In this document: piece after piece, positions 31,721-41,418 of the stretch
Numbering within the stretch: the first letter of the stretch is position 1
How the letters are laid out: each line of letters opens with the position of its first letter
Origin: Entoloma clypeatum
Taxonomy: Eukaryota > Basidiomycota > Agaricomycetes > Agaricales > Entolomataceae
Reading direction: 5' to 3'
Assembly (NCBI GenBank): GCA_963565915.1
Contig: OY751496.1
Coordinates: 806,001-870,000 of the forward strand
DNA length: 64,000 bases
Made by a program: the position numbers and the translations under genes
The notes under the pieces: model-generated
The model's input: only the letters and a program-made list of their open reading frames with translations
The model's database searches: none
Told to the model about the DNA's origin: nothing

Positions 31721-32200
31721 GGCCGTTGGGCATGAATGGAGGGTGTTGGACATGTTGGGCATGAGTCTGCGCCATTGGGCGCAATTCAGCGGCATTGGGC
31801 ATGAGAATGGGCTGTTGGGGGGCAAGAATGGAGGCTGTTGGGTACGAGTGGACGCCGTTGGGCATGAGAGAGGGCAGTTGGGCATTAGGTGGGGCCGTTT
31901 GGCATGTTGTGCATGAGTCGGGGGTGTTAACCATGAGTAAAGGGTGTTGGGCGCAAAAAGGGGTGGCTGGGCATTAGAGAGGGGGCCATTTGGCATGTTG
32001 GGCGTGAGTCGGGGGTGTTGGGTGTGAGTAAAGGGCATTGGGTGTGAGTCAAGGCCCAGAGTGGGCCGTTGGGTGCAAAAAGGGGTGGCTGGGCATTAGA
32101 GAGGACCATTGGGCATTAGGTGGGGCCGTTTGGCATGTTGGGCATGAGTACTTGAGTTGTTGGGCACAAGTGGTGGCCGTTGGGCGGAAGTGGTGGCCAG
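31721..32200. repeat. 20-bp-period minisatellite in hAT-like element 1
   Basis: About 22 imperfect units of the same family as 7405-8050 (core GTTGGGCATGAG), some extended to 28-30 bp by an inserted TTGGGCAT. Confidence 0.85.
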
Positions 32201-33235
32201 ATGGAGTGGAGATGGGAGATAAAAAAACTGTGGGAACATTCATTGCCTGTCGAAATTATTGGTTCAACTTTTGGCAATTGCTGAGAGTGCTTGGCAGTCA
32301 ATGCCGAGCAATGAAACTCAAGGCCTCGATGCCCAAACTGTGGCATCACAGGCTGCAGATGTATTTGCTAACTTATGTAGAGATGTGTAGGAATCTATAA
32401 GAAGTAAATATACAGTTGGATACATGAACTATGTATAGTAGAGAGCCTGTATTCCAAAATTATACATCAAACATAGTCAAAATCATGATGCAACAGTGCA
32501 TCATGGGTTTCCTCAAACACAAAAAACAAAAATTCCTTACTTCCTTCTTTCCACAACCACTTGAGTCTACATATACTGTATATATACTATTGAAACATGG
32601 CATGTTCACCTATTCAGACCATTCAAATAAAATTCAAGGACTTGATAAGGTGAATATAAGCAAAATAGGTTGAAAATTTGATCAAAAAATTTTTGTTTCA
32701 GCTTTGGATTCTCCTCATTCAGGGGACCTCACAGCACATCTGTTTTTCAAATTTGGTGCATTCATTATGGAGATATAACACTTTTACTGAAATATGCACA
32801 TTTCATCATTTCTATCTTATCTAGAGATCTAAAAATTATACAAGCTGTTTCAGAAGGTGAATACATATATATTGATGAGTTCTATCACTTCAAACTATTA
32901 TTAGATCATGAGGAAGGCACTGCACGTGCCTGCGCGATGCATTTTGCACATTGTTTACTATTATTTGGTGTAAAGTGTCACATTGCTATATGCTCCAATC
33001 CATGGCGAAAATTCATGAAATAAATAGATGTTTATTGACATATGATACTCTGCTACATAATTGATATAGTCTGTAAGCTTACTTCCTCCTGTGTAGCCAT
33101 ATCAAGGAGAAATGCGATGTTTTTAAGTTTGTTTACATACATTTGACACATTTGATGTGCGCGTGTTGCGCATCATCCAACATCGAATCAACACATCCAC
33201 CCATTGCTCACTCCACAGTGAGAGGCACACATATA
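32190..33235. repeat. 1.05-kb dispersed non-coding core, copy 1
   Basis: Roughly 80 % identical by eye to 41405-42475 along its whole length, starting in CCAGATGGAGTGGAG and ending in ACACATCCACCCATTGCT. No ORF longer than 80 codons is shared. Both copies follow the minisatellite in the same orientation. Confidence 0.75.
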
Positions 33236-33540
33236 TATAACAAAACTAACACTGTAATAATAGTACAGATACAACAAAAATAGCACTGTAAACCCAGATA
33301 CAAAAAAATAACACTGTAATCATATGTTTTAGCTATGTTTTACTCAATTTTCAACCTTTGTGACTCTGAGCAAGGGTTTATATACAAGCTAGAAATGTAT
33401 TCCACTCAGTTGTAGCTTCAAAATAAGCCTTGGACCGATGAAATTGGACTATATATTATGCAGATTACTGAAAAATCTCCAAAAATTGTAGAATATTAGG
33501 GGGGGGGGGGCAGTTGGAGGTGTATCCCAAAGGGCAAAAA
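33236..33540. other. AT-rich tail of hAT-like element 1
   Basis: Contains three diverged copies of an AACACTGTAATAAT-like unit (33245-33325) and a run of ten G at about 33500. No gene seen. Confidence 0.5.
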
Positions 33541-33767
33541 GACCGGTCTAGACCTGTTTAGACCTGTCTTTTTGCGGTCTAAGTCAAAAAAAAATCTAGA
33601 CTGAACTGCAGTCTAAATTTTCTAAAACATATAGACTGAACTGCAGTCTAAATTTTCTAAAACATATAGACCTTAGACCGTGGTTCAGTCCAATGTGGTC
33701 TGTTTTTCAGTTCAGTTCAGTCTGGTTCAGGTCTATGTAGACTGAACCTTCGAACACTAACTATATA

Positions 33768-35384
33768 ATCCTTGAAGACACCGTTGTGGAGCTGATGGAG
33801 AAGATCAGGGGTAATACTGTCAAAAATGTTGCAGTGGCGTAAGTTCTTCCAGAAGGGATTGATGGGATGCAGGGACCACTCCTTGAAATTGTCTGAACCT
33901 TGATTGCATGCTTTCTGTCACAGGGCCTTTATTCCTTTCTCAGGGTCGCGCTCAACTAAGTAAACAGGATCCCCATGTTTCTCTGGACAAACAGTGCACC
34001 ATGGGAATGCACTCTCCTTACACCCAATGATAAGACATTGCTCTGGATAGTCGGCAATGTATGCCACAAGGATTGGGTAAGCCTTGCACATGAAACCATC
34101 TGCACAGTGCATCAGAACACCATTGCAGCCCACATCAACCAGAGGTGTGAGTAGAGTCTGCATGGCTTGGTGGAAAAGGTGGTGTCCTTCTGCTGATCTT
34201 CATTTCTTGGAGAAACATTTGAGTTTACAGACTGGAATATACCCAACCAACACCATTGTGCAGGTAGAAGATTGATGCTGTGCTTTGCTTTCTGTGTTCC
34301 CGATTTCAAGGTAAACCAGATAAGCCTGCTTGTCCCTACTGAATGCAGTAAGGTTTGTCTTATTGGACAACAGAATCACAGGAACTACCATTGCCCCCAA
34401 TGGTAGGGCTTCCTATTGGTGTGTTGTCTCTAACACTAGAGTCCAAAAAATCAGATTGAATGTATAATGTGCACCTGTGTTTCCCACCACCAGTCTGCAC
34501 TGGCCATCTCGCCGTACTCACGGTTGCACCCCCCTTGGTCCCTATATATGCGCTGTGGTGCATAGGCATTGTCCTTCCCAAAAATTGGATTTTCTAATAG
34601 CTCTTGAATCCAATCCACTGGATTTTGGCCCCACAGCTCAAGCTCTTCAGTACAAAAATTCCCTTCCTTGTTCTTTTGATCTCCAGTTATCTCAAGTACA
34701 GTACACAATCCAGCTTGGTCCAGTCGGAAGTGCATCAATATGCTGGAGGAGACTTCGAGAATTGTGGAAACTCGGGTTGATGTTATCGTGGACCTTCATT
34801 CACTGTGTTAGCCAGGATCAAGTCTGAGTCTTTGTGACAGGTACATACCATCTTCAGCTTCAGAAAGTTGGCCATCTTATGCTGACTGACCCCGCTTGTC
34901 ATCAACCATTCAGTAAGCTCCCATTCCTCTTCGCTCTCAAATAGATGATATGGCGCTTCTCTGGCTTTTTTCTGTTGCTGGCGCTGTTTGTTGAACGAGC
35001 TCTGGCAATGCCCAATAATGGAACCGGCAGGGGCAGGGAATTCTTCTATCCATCAAAATGTTGATCTGGGTGCATCTTCATCAAGAATCTCCTCCATTTG
35101 TGGCTGTTGGTGAGGTGATGGCGCTGATGGGGGTGGGGGTGTTGAAGGTCCTTGGGCATCATGAGGTAATGGTGTGGAGGATTCAGGGTACCAAGATTCG
35201 TCCATCTGTGCCAGGTTTTCATTACTGCCCTCAGCCCTATGGACTAATTCGGAATCGGAGGCGGCCCCACTGTATGTATTTTTCATGGAATTGACAAAAG
35301 CAGGAAGGAGTCTGTTGTATGTGTGAATCCATGCCTTGTGAGGTATGTAATTTGGACTTGCAGAATTCACAGAAATAATTCATT
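33768..35384 (-). pseudogene. KDZ/Plavaka-like transposase, N-terminal segment
   Basis: ATG at 35384 gives a C2H2-like finger FCEFCKSKLHTSQGMDSHIQ, then after a 1-nt frame change a Pro/Ser-rich acidic region. Further on: WGQNPVDWIQELLENPIFG, YRDQGGCNREYGEM, SADWWWETQ, GAMVVPVILLSNKTNLTAFSRDKQAYLVYLEIGN, GYIPVCKLKCFSKK, and VGCNGVLMHCADGFMCKAYPILVAYIADYPEQCLI. This order matches Plavaka-type KDZ transposases. Blocks are in different frames, so several introns or frameshifts separate them; introns cannot be told from damage with certainty. The gene continues at 31485. Confidence 0.8.
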
Positions 35385-35562
35385 GAGGATGTAGAACAAG
35401 AACAGATAAGCTGTGGACTACCATCCATGATGCAGATGGCAATGGCTGTGTGGAACTTGGTGCAGAAGTGACCGGCGGTTACATGATCAGAATTTTTTTC
35501 CCTTCCGGCCACTTCCACCACCGCACCTCACCAACATCTAACCCTCTCGTTTGTCAAGAATC

Positions 35563-36682
35563 ATGGGCCGCTGCCATCTCCTGAGCTCTGACGATTAGGA
35601 GGAGCAGGAGGAGGAAGAGAGACCATCTCCAAGTCCGCTGCCTGCGAAGCAAAAGAGAACAGCAAGCAAGAATGATCTCATAGGTCTGTATCTCCCTCAA
35701 TGTGGCCAATTGCTAGCTAAACTGATTCCCTCAATGTACCACCAAGATGCAGGAGCAAACAGAGAAGCTTGAGGCCCAGCTTGCCCATCTGAAGAAAAAG
35801 ACAGCACAGGATGCGGCTGAAAACCCAGGTCGCTCCAACGTTGAGAGTGAGGATGACAAGAATGCACAAGCACTGCTCTTCTCAAGCTCGGTATCACCCT
35901 CAACTTCTCTATTATTTCCTTTTCAATATTAACGACCACAATTCAGGTTCAATTTCTCCCCCCAATTCTGGCTGGTCAAGTAGTTAAGACTCCTCTATTT
36001 CGCCGAATCGACACCAGGAAGCAGACACCTGCTGCCGCCAGCAATCAATTGAACTGGTGCACCTTTACTGTGACACCCTCTAGCTCACCGCCAGTTTCAG
36101 GACCAGCTGCCAGCACTGCCCAGCTCTCAGTAACATCTACTCCCACCAAGGATCCCTTTGTTCCGGACACCAGCGGCACAACCCAACCCCCTGTACAAGC
36201 CAAGACCGCCACCCTACACAGTGGGCTCAACTTGAAGGCAGCTTCCAAGGTTGAAGACTTTAAGGATCCAATTGTGCAAGCCCTGGTCTTACGAGAGGCA
36301 CATGAGTATAATGTTTTGATTTGCACTGCTATGATGGGGAACCAGGTGAAGACTGATTTCACCAAGAAAGAAGTTGAATCGTGTTACCGCACCCATCATG
36401 CTGATCTCAATGCCTGGAGCCAAATTGATGTCGGGGTCATCACCAGATGATGTTCAAATGTGCATAGTGAGTCAGTTGGGAAAGATTGTAATGGCTGTTA
36501 ACTCACCATTCTCTAGTCAGAATTCTGGGTTGTAGAGGAATCTGCACCAAAACATCAACTCATCAGAGAGGCAGAGGAGCATGCTCAGCAGGAGTTGGAG
36601 GGGCACACTGGAGAAACGGACAGCGAGAATGATGAGAGCGAGGCTGAAGGTGGAGATGGTGAAGCTTGGTATAGTTCTTAAT
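35563..36682 (+). pseudogene. Divergent neighbour gene of the KDZ transposase, unknown function
   Basis: Four exons can be joined in frame: 35563-35682 (MGRCHLLSSDD, a TAG, then an acidic and Lys-rich stretch), intron with CTGAT branch to 35743, exon from ATGCAGGAGCAA (coiled coil MQEQTEKLEAQLAHLKKKTAQD), intron GTATCACC...TTCAG to 35945, exon VQFLPPILAGQVVKTPLFRRIDTRK... with KVEDFKDPIVQALVLREAHEYNVLI, an in-frame TGA at 36448, a 50-bp intron starting GTGAGTCAG at 36470, and a last exon SEFWVVEES...EAEGGDGEAWYSS. The start lies 180 bp from the KDZ ATG on the opposite strand, so the two may share a promoter and belong to one transposon. No family recognised. Confidence 0.5.
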
Positions 36683-37073
36683 ACATATATCTCTCACCAA
36701 CATAGCAAAATTATATATATATTCTATTCCATCTGCCCTATTGTCTTTGAGCTACAAACTACTCTGTTGATGTGGTAGGGTCATAGCAGTGCTAATATGT
36801 ATTAATATGGCATGTACCATACATGTGATAGACATCAACCTAGATCTACGGAGTGCTATGGACATTTGGCTCTGAGCTACAGAGTAGACAATAATGGGGG
36901 ACTTGTCTACAATGTTATCTTGTCTATTGAGACTATGTAGCACTCCTTAGACAAGTGAAGTTTAGCTGGTGATTGGGATCCACATGTACCACCTGCTGTT
37001 CTCCCTCAATCTGTTGCCCTGCTTCTTTCGGGGATCTGTTGTATGCCACTTCCAGTTATCAGCACTCTCTGGG
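36683..37073. other. Spacer before element I
   Basis: AT-rich DNA without a supported gene. It ends at the CTGGG target site of element I. Confidence 0.5.
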
Positions 37074-37364
37074 TGTCATAACCATACGATTCACATCCGA
37101 CTTATCCGACGACTCCGACATTTCATCCGCTCCGACATCCGCTCCAACAACATTCTATTTATATTGAATATACTTCTACTACGTAACATCTCAACCATAC
37201 TTACAAGTAGACATATGTTGTTCACTTTTCATTTGTTACTCTCCGTACTCCGAATGTTCCGATGGTCAACTCCAATATCTGCACATCACTTATAGTAATG
37301 CTGATCATTCTAGTCTACTATAAATAGTGTACAAACCTGTCGTAGAACCTCAGTTCAAATATAC
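37074..37364 (+). repeat. Element I 5' LTR, left half
   Basis: Matches 39517-39807 with TGTCATAACC start and a TATAAATAG box near 37318. Confidence 0.9.
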
Positions 37365-37609
37365 TGTCACGTAGCGTGTTTCTCAACGTCGGACGAGTCG
37401 GAGCGGAGTAGCGGAGGAGCGGAATGCGGTAAGTGCAACGTTGGCAGAAAGGACCTGGCTTCAACTTGTGCGTTGCGCCCCACTCTTTGATGTGGTCCTC
37501 GATTTCGGATTGGCGGATGTCGGATGAGCGGATGAGCGGATGAGCGGAGGTGACGGAGGGAATGCTCAAAGGCAAGTAGAGACGGATGCGAATGAGGTGT
37601 AACGTATGA
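37365..37609 (-). repeat. Element I 5' LTR, right half inverted
   Basis: Reverse complement of about 39803-40049: it begins TGTCACGTAGCG (the inverted LTR end) and ends GTAACGTATGATAT. It supplies the ATG at 37606 in frame with the integrase fragment. Confidence 0.85.
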
Positions 37610-38952
37610 TATATATCTATGTTCCCGACTCATCCGACCTCCGTCTCCGCATCCTCCGCAATAAGCACGACCATATCCTCGCTGGACACCCTGGTCAAAA
37701 TAAGACTATTAGTCTTATCCAACGAGAATACACTTGGCCTGGAATGCGCGACTTCGTCAAAAAGTATTGCAAGTCATGTACCACTTGTATGCGCGCCAAA
37801 CCCCAACGTCATAAACCCTACGGTCTGCTTAAACAACTCCCTATTCCTGAACGTCCCTGGCATTCTATTTCCATGGATTTCATTGAACCCCTTCCGACAT
37901 CCGCTGGCTCCGATGCGATTCTGGTCATTGTAGACCGCCTCACTAAACAAGGCATATTCATCCCTACCACCATTAATTGCACATCCGAAGACCTAGCAAA
38001 CCTTTTCGTGCTTCACGTCTTTTCCAAGCACGGAGTTCCGCAAAACGTCACATCCGATCGCGGACCTGAATTCGTCTCCCGTTTTTTCCGCTCTCTTGCA
38101 AAAGCCCTCGATATGAGACTTCACTTCACTTCTGGATATCACCCTGAAGGCGATGGTCAAACCGAACGCACCAACCAGACACTCGAACAATACCTCCGCA
38201 TTTTCTGCAACTACCAGCAAGACAACTGGTCCGCTTTGCTTCCGCTTGCGGAGTTCGCTTACAACAACACTCCGAGTGCCACCACAGGTGTATCACCATT
38301 CTTCGCCAACAAAGGTTATCACCCCGACATTACACTCCATCCGGAACGTGATCTAGCATCCGATAAAGCTCGACAATACATCGTCGACTTAGATGAATTA
38401 CATCAAGAACTAAAGACTGCTGTCGCAGAGGCACAACAACGTTATCAAGGCCCTGCGGACGTCCGACGTTCTCCGCCTCCCCCGCTCCGCGTCGGACAAG
38501 AAGTCTTTGTTAAAGCTAAGTTCTTCCGCACCACACGACCCACCCAAAAGTTATCCGACAAATATGCTGGCCCATTTGAAATCATAGCCCAACCCGGCAC
38601 GCACTCCTTTACACTACGTCTACCCGACACTATGCGTGCTATACACCCCGTCTTCCACATATCCATGCTCGAACCAGCAACTCCTAACGAGATTCCAAAT
38701 CGGATACAATCTCCTCCGCCTCCGCTCGAGATGGACGGAGAAACCGAATACGAAATTGCGGAAATCGTCGACTCAAAGATCGATAAAAGACGACGCTGCA
38801 AACTCCTTTACCTCGTCCGCTGGTTAGGTTATGAAGACACCAGTGAAGAGTTTTCTTGGTTACCCGCATCCGAGCTTGAACACGCAGCAGATACGGTAGC
38901 GGACTTCCACTCCGCTCAACCAACTAAGCCAGGCCCCTTATCGCGCTTGTAA
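37606..38952 (+). pseudogene. pol: Element I integrase-chromodomain fragment, 448 aa open frame
   Basis: An uninterrupted frame from an ATG inside the inverted LTR piece (MIYIYVPDSSDLR). Zinc-binding domain HDHILAGHPGQ...CKSCTTCMRAK, catalytic core SMDFIEPLP, SDRGPEF and GQTERTNQTLEQYL (Asp-Asp-Glu present), C-terminal module RVGQEVFVKA, and a chromodomain TEYEIAEIVDSKIDKRR...YLVRWLGYEDTSEEFSWLP. Everything upstream of the integrase is gone, so it cannot retrotranspose alone. Whether this chimeric frame is expressed from the adjacent U3 is open. Confidence 0.8.
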
Positions 38953-39385
38953 CAAAAAGAAAAGAAAATCTATTAAAATTTTGTACTAACAAAAAACTAC
39001 TTTCGCTGTTTTTTGTTAGATACCCCCTCCGTCTCCTCGTTCCACTCCGATCCGGATTCCTCTTCCGCTTCCTCCATCCGCTTCCGCTTCTTCGTTTCTT
39101 CTTCTTTTTCTGCTTCTTCTTCACCTCCGCACTCGCCGCATCCGCATCCGCATCCGCCTCCGCATCCGCACCTGCACCCGCGACCGGTTCCTTCGCCTTC
39201 GCCTTCTCTGCCTTCCTCTCTGCTCGTCTCCGCTCTTTCGCCGCCCTCTTCGCCTCCGCGCGCTCTGCATCTTCCTTCGCGCGCTCCTCTGCCTCCTGCA
39301 GTTTCCTCTCCAACTCTTCGGTGACCTTCTTCTGGCGCTCCCTTTCAGCACGAAGAGCGGCGAGGGGTGAGTTTTCAGCGGACAT
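38924..39385 (-). CDS. Antisense ORF at the 3' end of element I, coiled-coil protein
   Basis: 153 codons on the strand opposite to pol, with ATG at 39383-39385 (MSAENSPLAALRAERERQKK). Residues 8-70 are a charged, heptad-patterned helix rich in Glu, Arg, Lys and Ala; residues 70-90 repeat Ala-Asp/Glu; then Lys/Arg-rich basic stretches, and a tail that overlaps the pol stop by 29 bp. Resembles a long-helix nuclear-type protein. Antisense ORFs in this place are known for some plant gypsy elements; low-complexity DNA could also give it by chance. Confidence 0.5.
   Translation of the reverse strand: MSAENSPLAALRAERERQKKVTEELERKLQEAEERAKEDAERAEAKRAAKERRRAERKAEKAKAKEPVAGAGADAEADADADAASAEVKKKQKKKKKRRSGSGWRKRKRNPDRSGTRRRRGYLTKNSESSFLLVQNFNRFSFLFVTSAIRGLA
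38986..39019. terminator. Perfect 12-bp hairpin between convergent ORFs of element I
   Basis: CTAACAAAAAAC and GTTTTTTGTTAG pair perfectly around a 10-nt loop, 34 bp after the pol stop and within the antisense ORF's tail. The position suits a shared 3'-end signal for the two convergent frames, but the function is inferred. Confidence 0.4.
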
Positions 39386-39516
39386 GACGGATAGGCGTCG
39401 GGATAGATGTTGTGGTTGGGTGACAAGAGAGAAAGATCACGCACAAAGCTTTTCAACCAACGGTCACGTGGATTACCTCATCTGGGCCTCAGGGTTCGGC
39501 CCTAAGAGGGAAATAC

Positions 39517-40049
39517 TGTCATAACCATACGATTCACATCCGACTTATCCGACGACTCCGACATTTCATCCGCTCCGACATCCGCTCCAACAACATTCTA
39601 TTTATATTGAATATACTTCTACTACGTAACATCTCAACCATACTTACAAGTAGACATATGTTGTTCACTTTTCATTTGTTACTCTCCGTACTCCGAATGT
39701 TCCGATGGTCAACTCCAATATCTGCACATCACTTATAGTAATGCTGATCATTCTAGTCTACTATAAATAGTGTACAAACCTGTCGTAGAACCTCAGTTCA
39801 AATATCATACGTTACACCTCATTCGCATCCGTCTCTACTTGCCTTTGAGCATTCCCTCCGTCACCTCCGCTCATCCGCTCATCCGCTCATCCGACATCCG
39901 CCAATCCGAAATCGAGGACCACATCAAAGAGTGGGGCGCAACGCACAAGTTGAAGCCAGGTCCTTTCTGCCAACGTTGCACTTACCGCATTCCGCTCCTC
40001 CGCTACTCCGCTCCGACTCGTCCGACGTTGAGAAACACGCTACGTGACA
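39517..40049 (+). repeat. Element I 3' LTR, complete
   Basis: 533 bp, TGTCATAACC...CTACGTGACA, preceded by the polypurine tract. Contains TATAAATAG near 39767 and a CATCCGCT triplication near 39870. Confidence 0.9.
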
Positions 40050-40292
40050 CTGGGGTCAATTGTGCGAGACTACTGTTTAAAAGTCCGGTCTGGTCTCATT
40101 TTTGACCTTCAAAAGGGAGGGACCGAGGACCGGACTGGTCTCTCACTGAGACAGCCTCTTCCAAAAATAAGATCAGACCAGTCAGGGAGTGGTCACACCA
40201 GTCTGTTTAATGTGAACTCACAAGACTGGACTGGTTTAAACTGGTCCAGACCTATGTATATCACAACAAAAACAATTAATTAATTATTACAC

Positions 40293-40452
40293 GATGCCAT
40301 TGGGTGTGAGTGGACACCGCTGGGCATGAGTGGGCACTGTTGGGCGCGACTGGACGTGTTGGGTGTGTTGAGCATGAGGCATGGGCCGTTGGGCATGGTT
40401 GGTGGCAGTTGGACATGAGAGGGCGCTGTTGAGTGCAAAGGAAGGGTGTTGG
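40293..40452. repeat. 20-bp-period minisatellite, element 2 left block
   Basis: Seven or eight units of the TTGGGCATGAG family. Confidence 0.8.
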
Positions 40453-40456
40453 GAAT

Positions 40457-41005
40457 GAGATATGAAATAAGAGATAAAATGAGATGCATGAATGATGAGC
40501 AATGATTGGGAGTAGGGATGGGGAATGAATGGAAACAAGATGAATGATAGTACCTGCAATCCAACGTGCGGAGTAGCGGATGGGCGCGGAGTCATTGGAT
40601 GTGCAGAGGCAGATAAGGTATCGGAGGCAGCGGATACGATCGGAGGACATTGGAGATGGTGGAATAGAAAGGAAAGGAAGAAAGGAAAGGAAAAGTGAAA
40701 AGTGAAAGTGGTTGCCCTTACATCACCCCCCCTTCAAGGCACGGCATCTCGATGTGTCAGGCGAAATGAGTCAAATATCACGGCGGAGATCCGTGGTGGA
40801 GCTCCTGGATGATGTCGGTAGAAATCGCAGACTAGGCGTTGAGCATGGACATTGTCTTCTGCTTCCCAGGAATTCTCTTCATAGCCATATCCCTTCCATT
40901 TGACCAAGAATTGAAGCTTGCCTCAATGCAGTCGGCTGTCCAAGAGGTTTTCAACATCATACTCCGATTCTTCTCCTCATTTGGCAGAACACATGGCAAA
41001 TGCAA
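40457..41005 (-). mobile_element. Truncated G/H-family gypsy fragment (chromodomain and partial 3' LTR)
   Basis: Minus strand: chromodomain tail (KLQFLVKWKGYGYEENSWE-like, with a TGA after SRLH), then polypurine tract GGGGGGGTGA and an LTR part starting TGTAAGGGCAACC as in element H. It is cut at both ends and separates the minisatellite blocks of composite element 2. Confidence 0.65.
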
Positions 41006-41287
41006 AACCAAAACATTCTTAATGCCTAAATAAAATGTGAAAAATACAAATTTCCCATTACTTTCTCTTTCAACTTTTGTCCAGAGAGTTATGTTTTTTC
41101 CCCTCAGCAAAATATCTTATTACTTAGATGCCAAATTCTTTCAGAATATTATAGCCAAATTCAAAGTATTGCATTATTTTTCGGTGCAAAGAAAGGTTTT
41201 CTTTCTGTGCAGCCAAAGTCTTGTTCACAAAATTTTACTTTACAAACCCTTTCTCATTATCATTTGCAGAGGCCAAAGTTTGCATTT
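41006..41287. other. Unassigned AT-rich DNA in composite element 2
   Basis: No recognisable protein or repeat within the window. Confidence 0.4.
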
Positions 41288-41418
41288 TGTCTTGTGTGAG
41301 TGGACGGTATTGGGCATTAGAGGTGGCCATTGGGCACAAGAGCAGCCATTGGGCATGAGTGGTGGCCATTGGGCACAAGAGCAGCCATTGGGCATGAGTG
41401 GTGGCCATTGGGCAGAGG
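41288..41418. repeat. 20-bp-period minisatellite, element 2 right block
   Basis: Six units alternating between GGCCATTGGGCACAAGAGCA-like and GCCATTGGGCATGAGTGGT-like forms, a higher-order 39-bp repeat. Confidence 0.8.

Larger units (their letters stand above)
31494..33759. mobile_element. hAT-like non-autonomous element 1 (2.27 kb) in the KDZ gene
   Basis: Ends TAGTGTTTGA and TCGAACACTA form short inverted repeats. They are flanked by ACTATATG (31486-31493) and ACTATATA (33760-33767), an 8-bp duplication with one mismatch, as for hAT. Removing it joins KDZ codons GVFKD/YIVEW. Subterminal regions are packed with GACCGGTCT/AGACCGGTC-type motifs in both orientations (31545-31660, 33540-33740). 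Inside are a 20-bp-period minisatellite and a 1.05-kb conserved core. No transposase is encoded. Confidence 0.7.
37074..40049 (+). mobile_element. Element I: rearranged Ty3/gypsy element
   Basis: Perfect target duplication CTGGG (37069-37073, 40050-40054). Contents on the plus strand: U3/R part of the 5' LTR, an inverted copy of the U5 half, integrase plus chromodomain, an antisense ORF, polypurine tract AAGAGGGAAATAC and a complete 3' LTR. Gag, protease, RT and RNase H are missing. TCCGNC-type GC-rich trinucleotide patterns run through the element. Confidence 0.85.

Noticed and set aside
33490..33510. Run of about ten G as a telomere or polypurine tract
   Set aside because: No LTR start follows it and there is no telomeric repeat; it is an isolated homopolymer that may also be a sequencing weak point.
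41288..41418. Regular short repeats that could suggest a CRISPR array
   Set aside because: Units are tandem and degenerate with no unique spacers, and the genome is eukaryotic with spliceosomal introns and retrotransposons.
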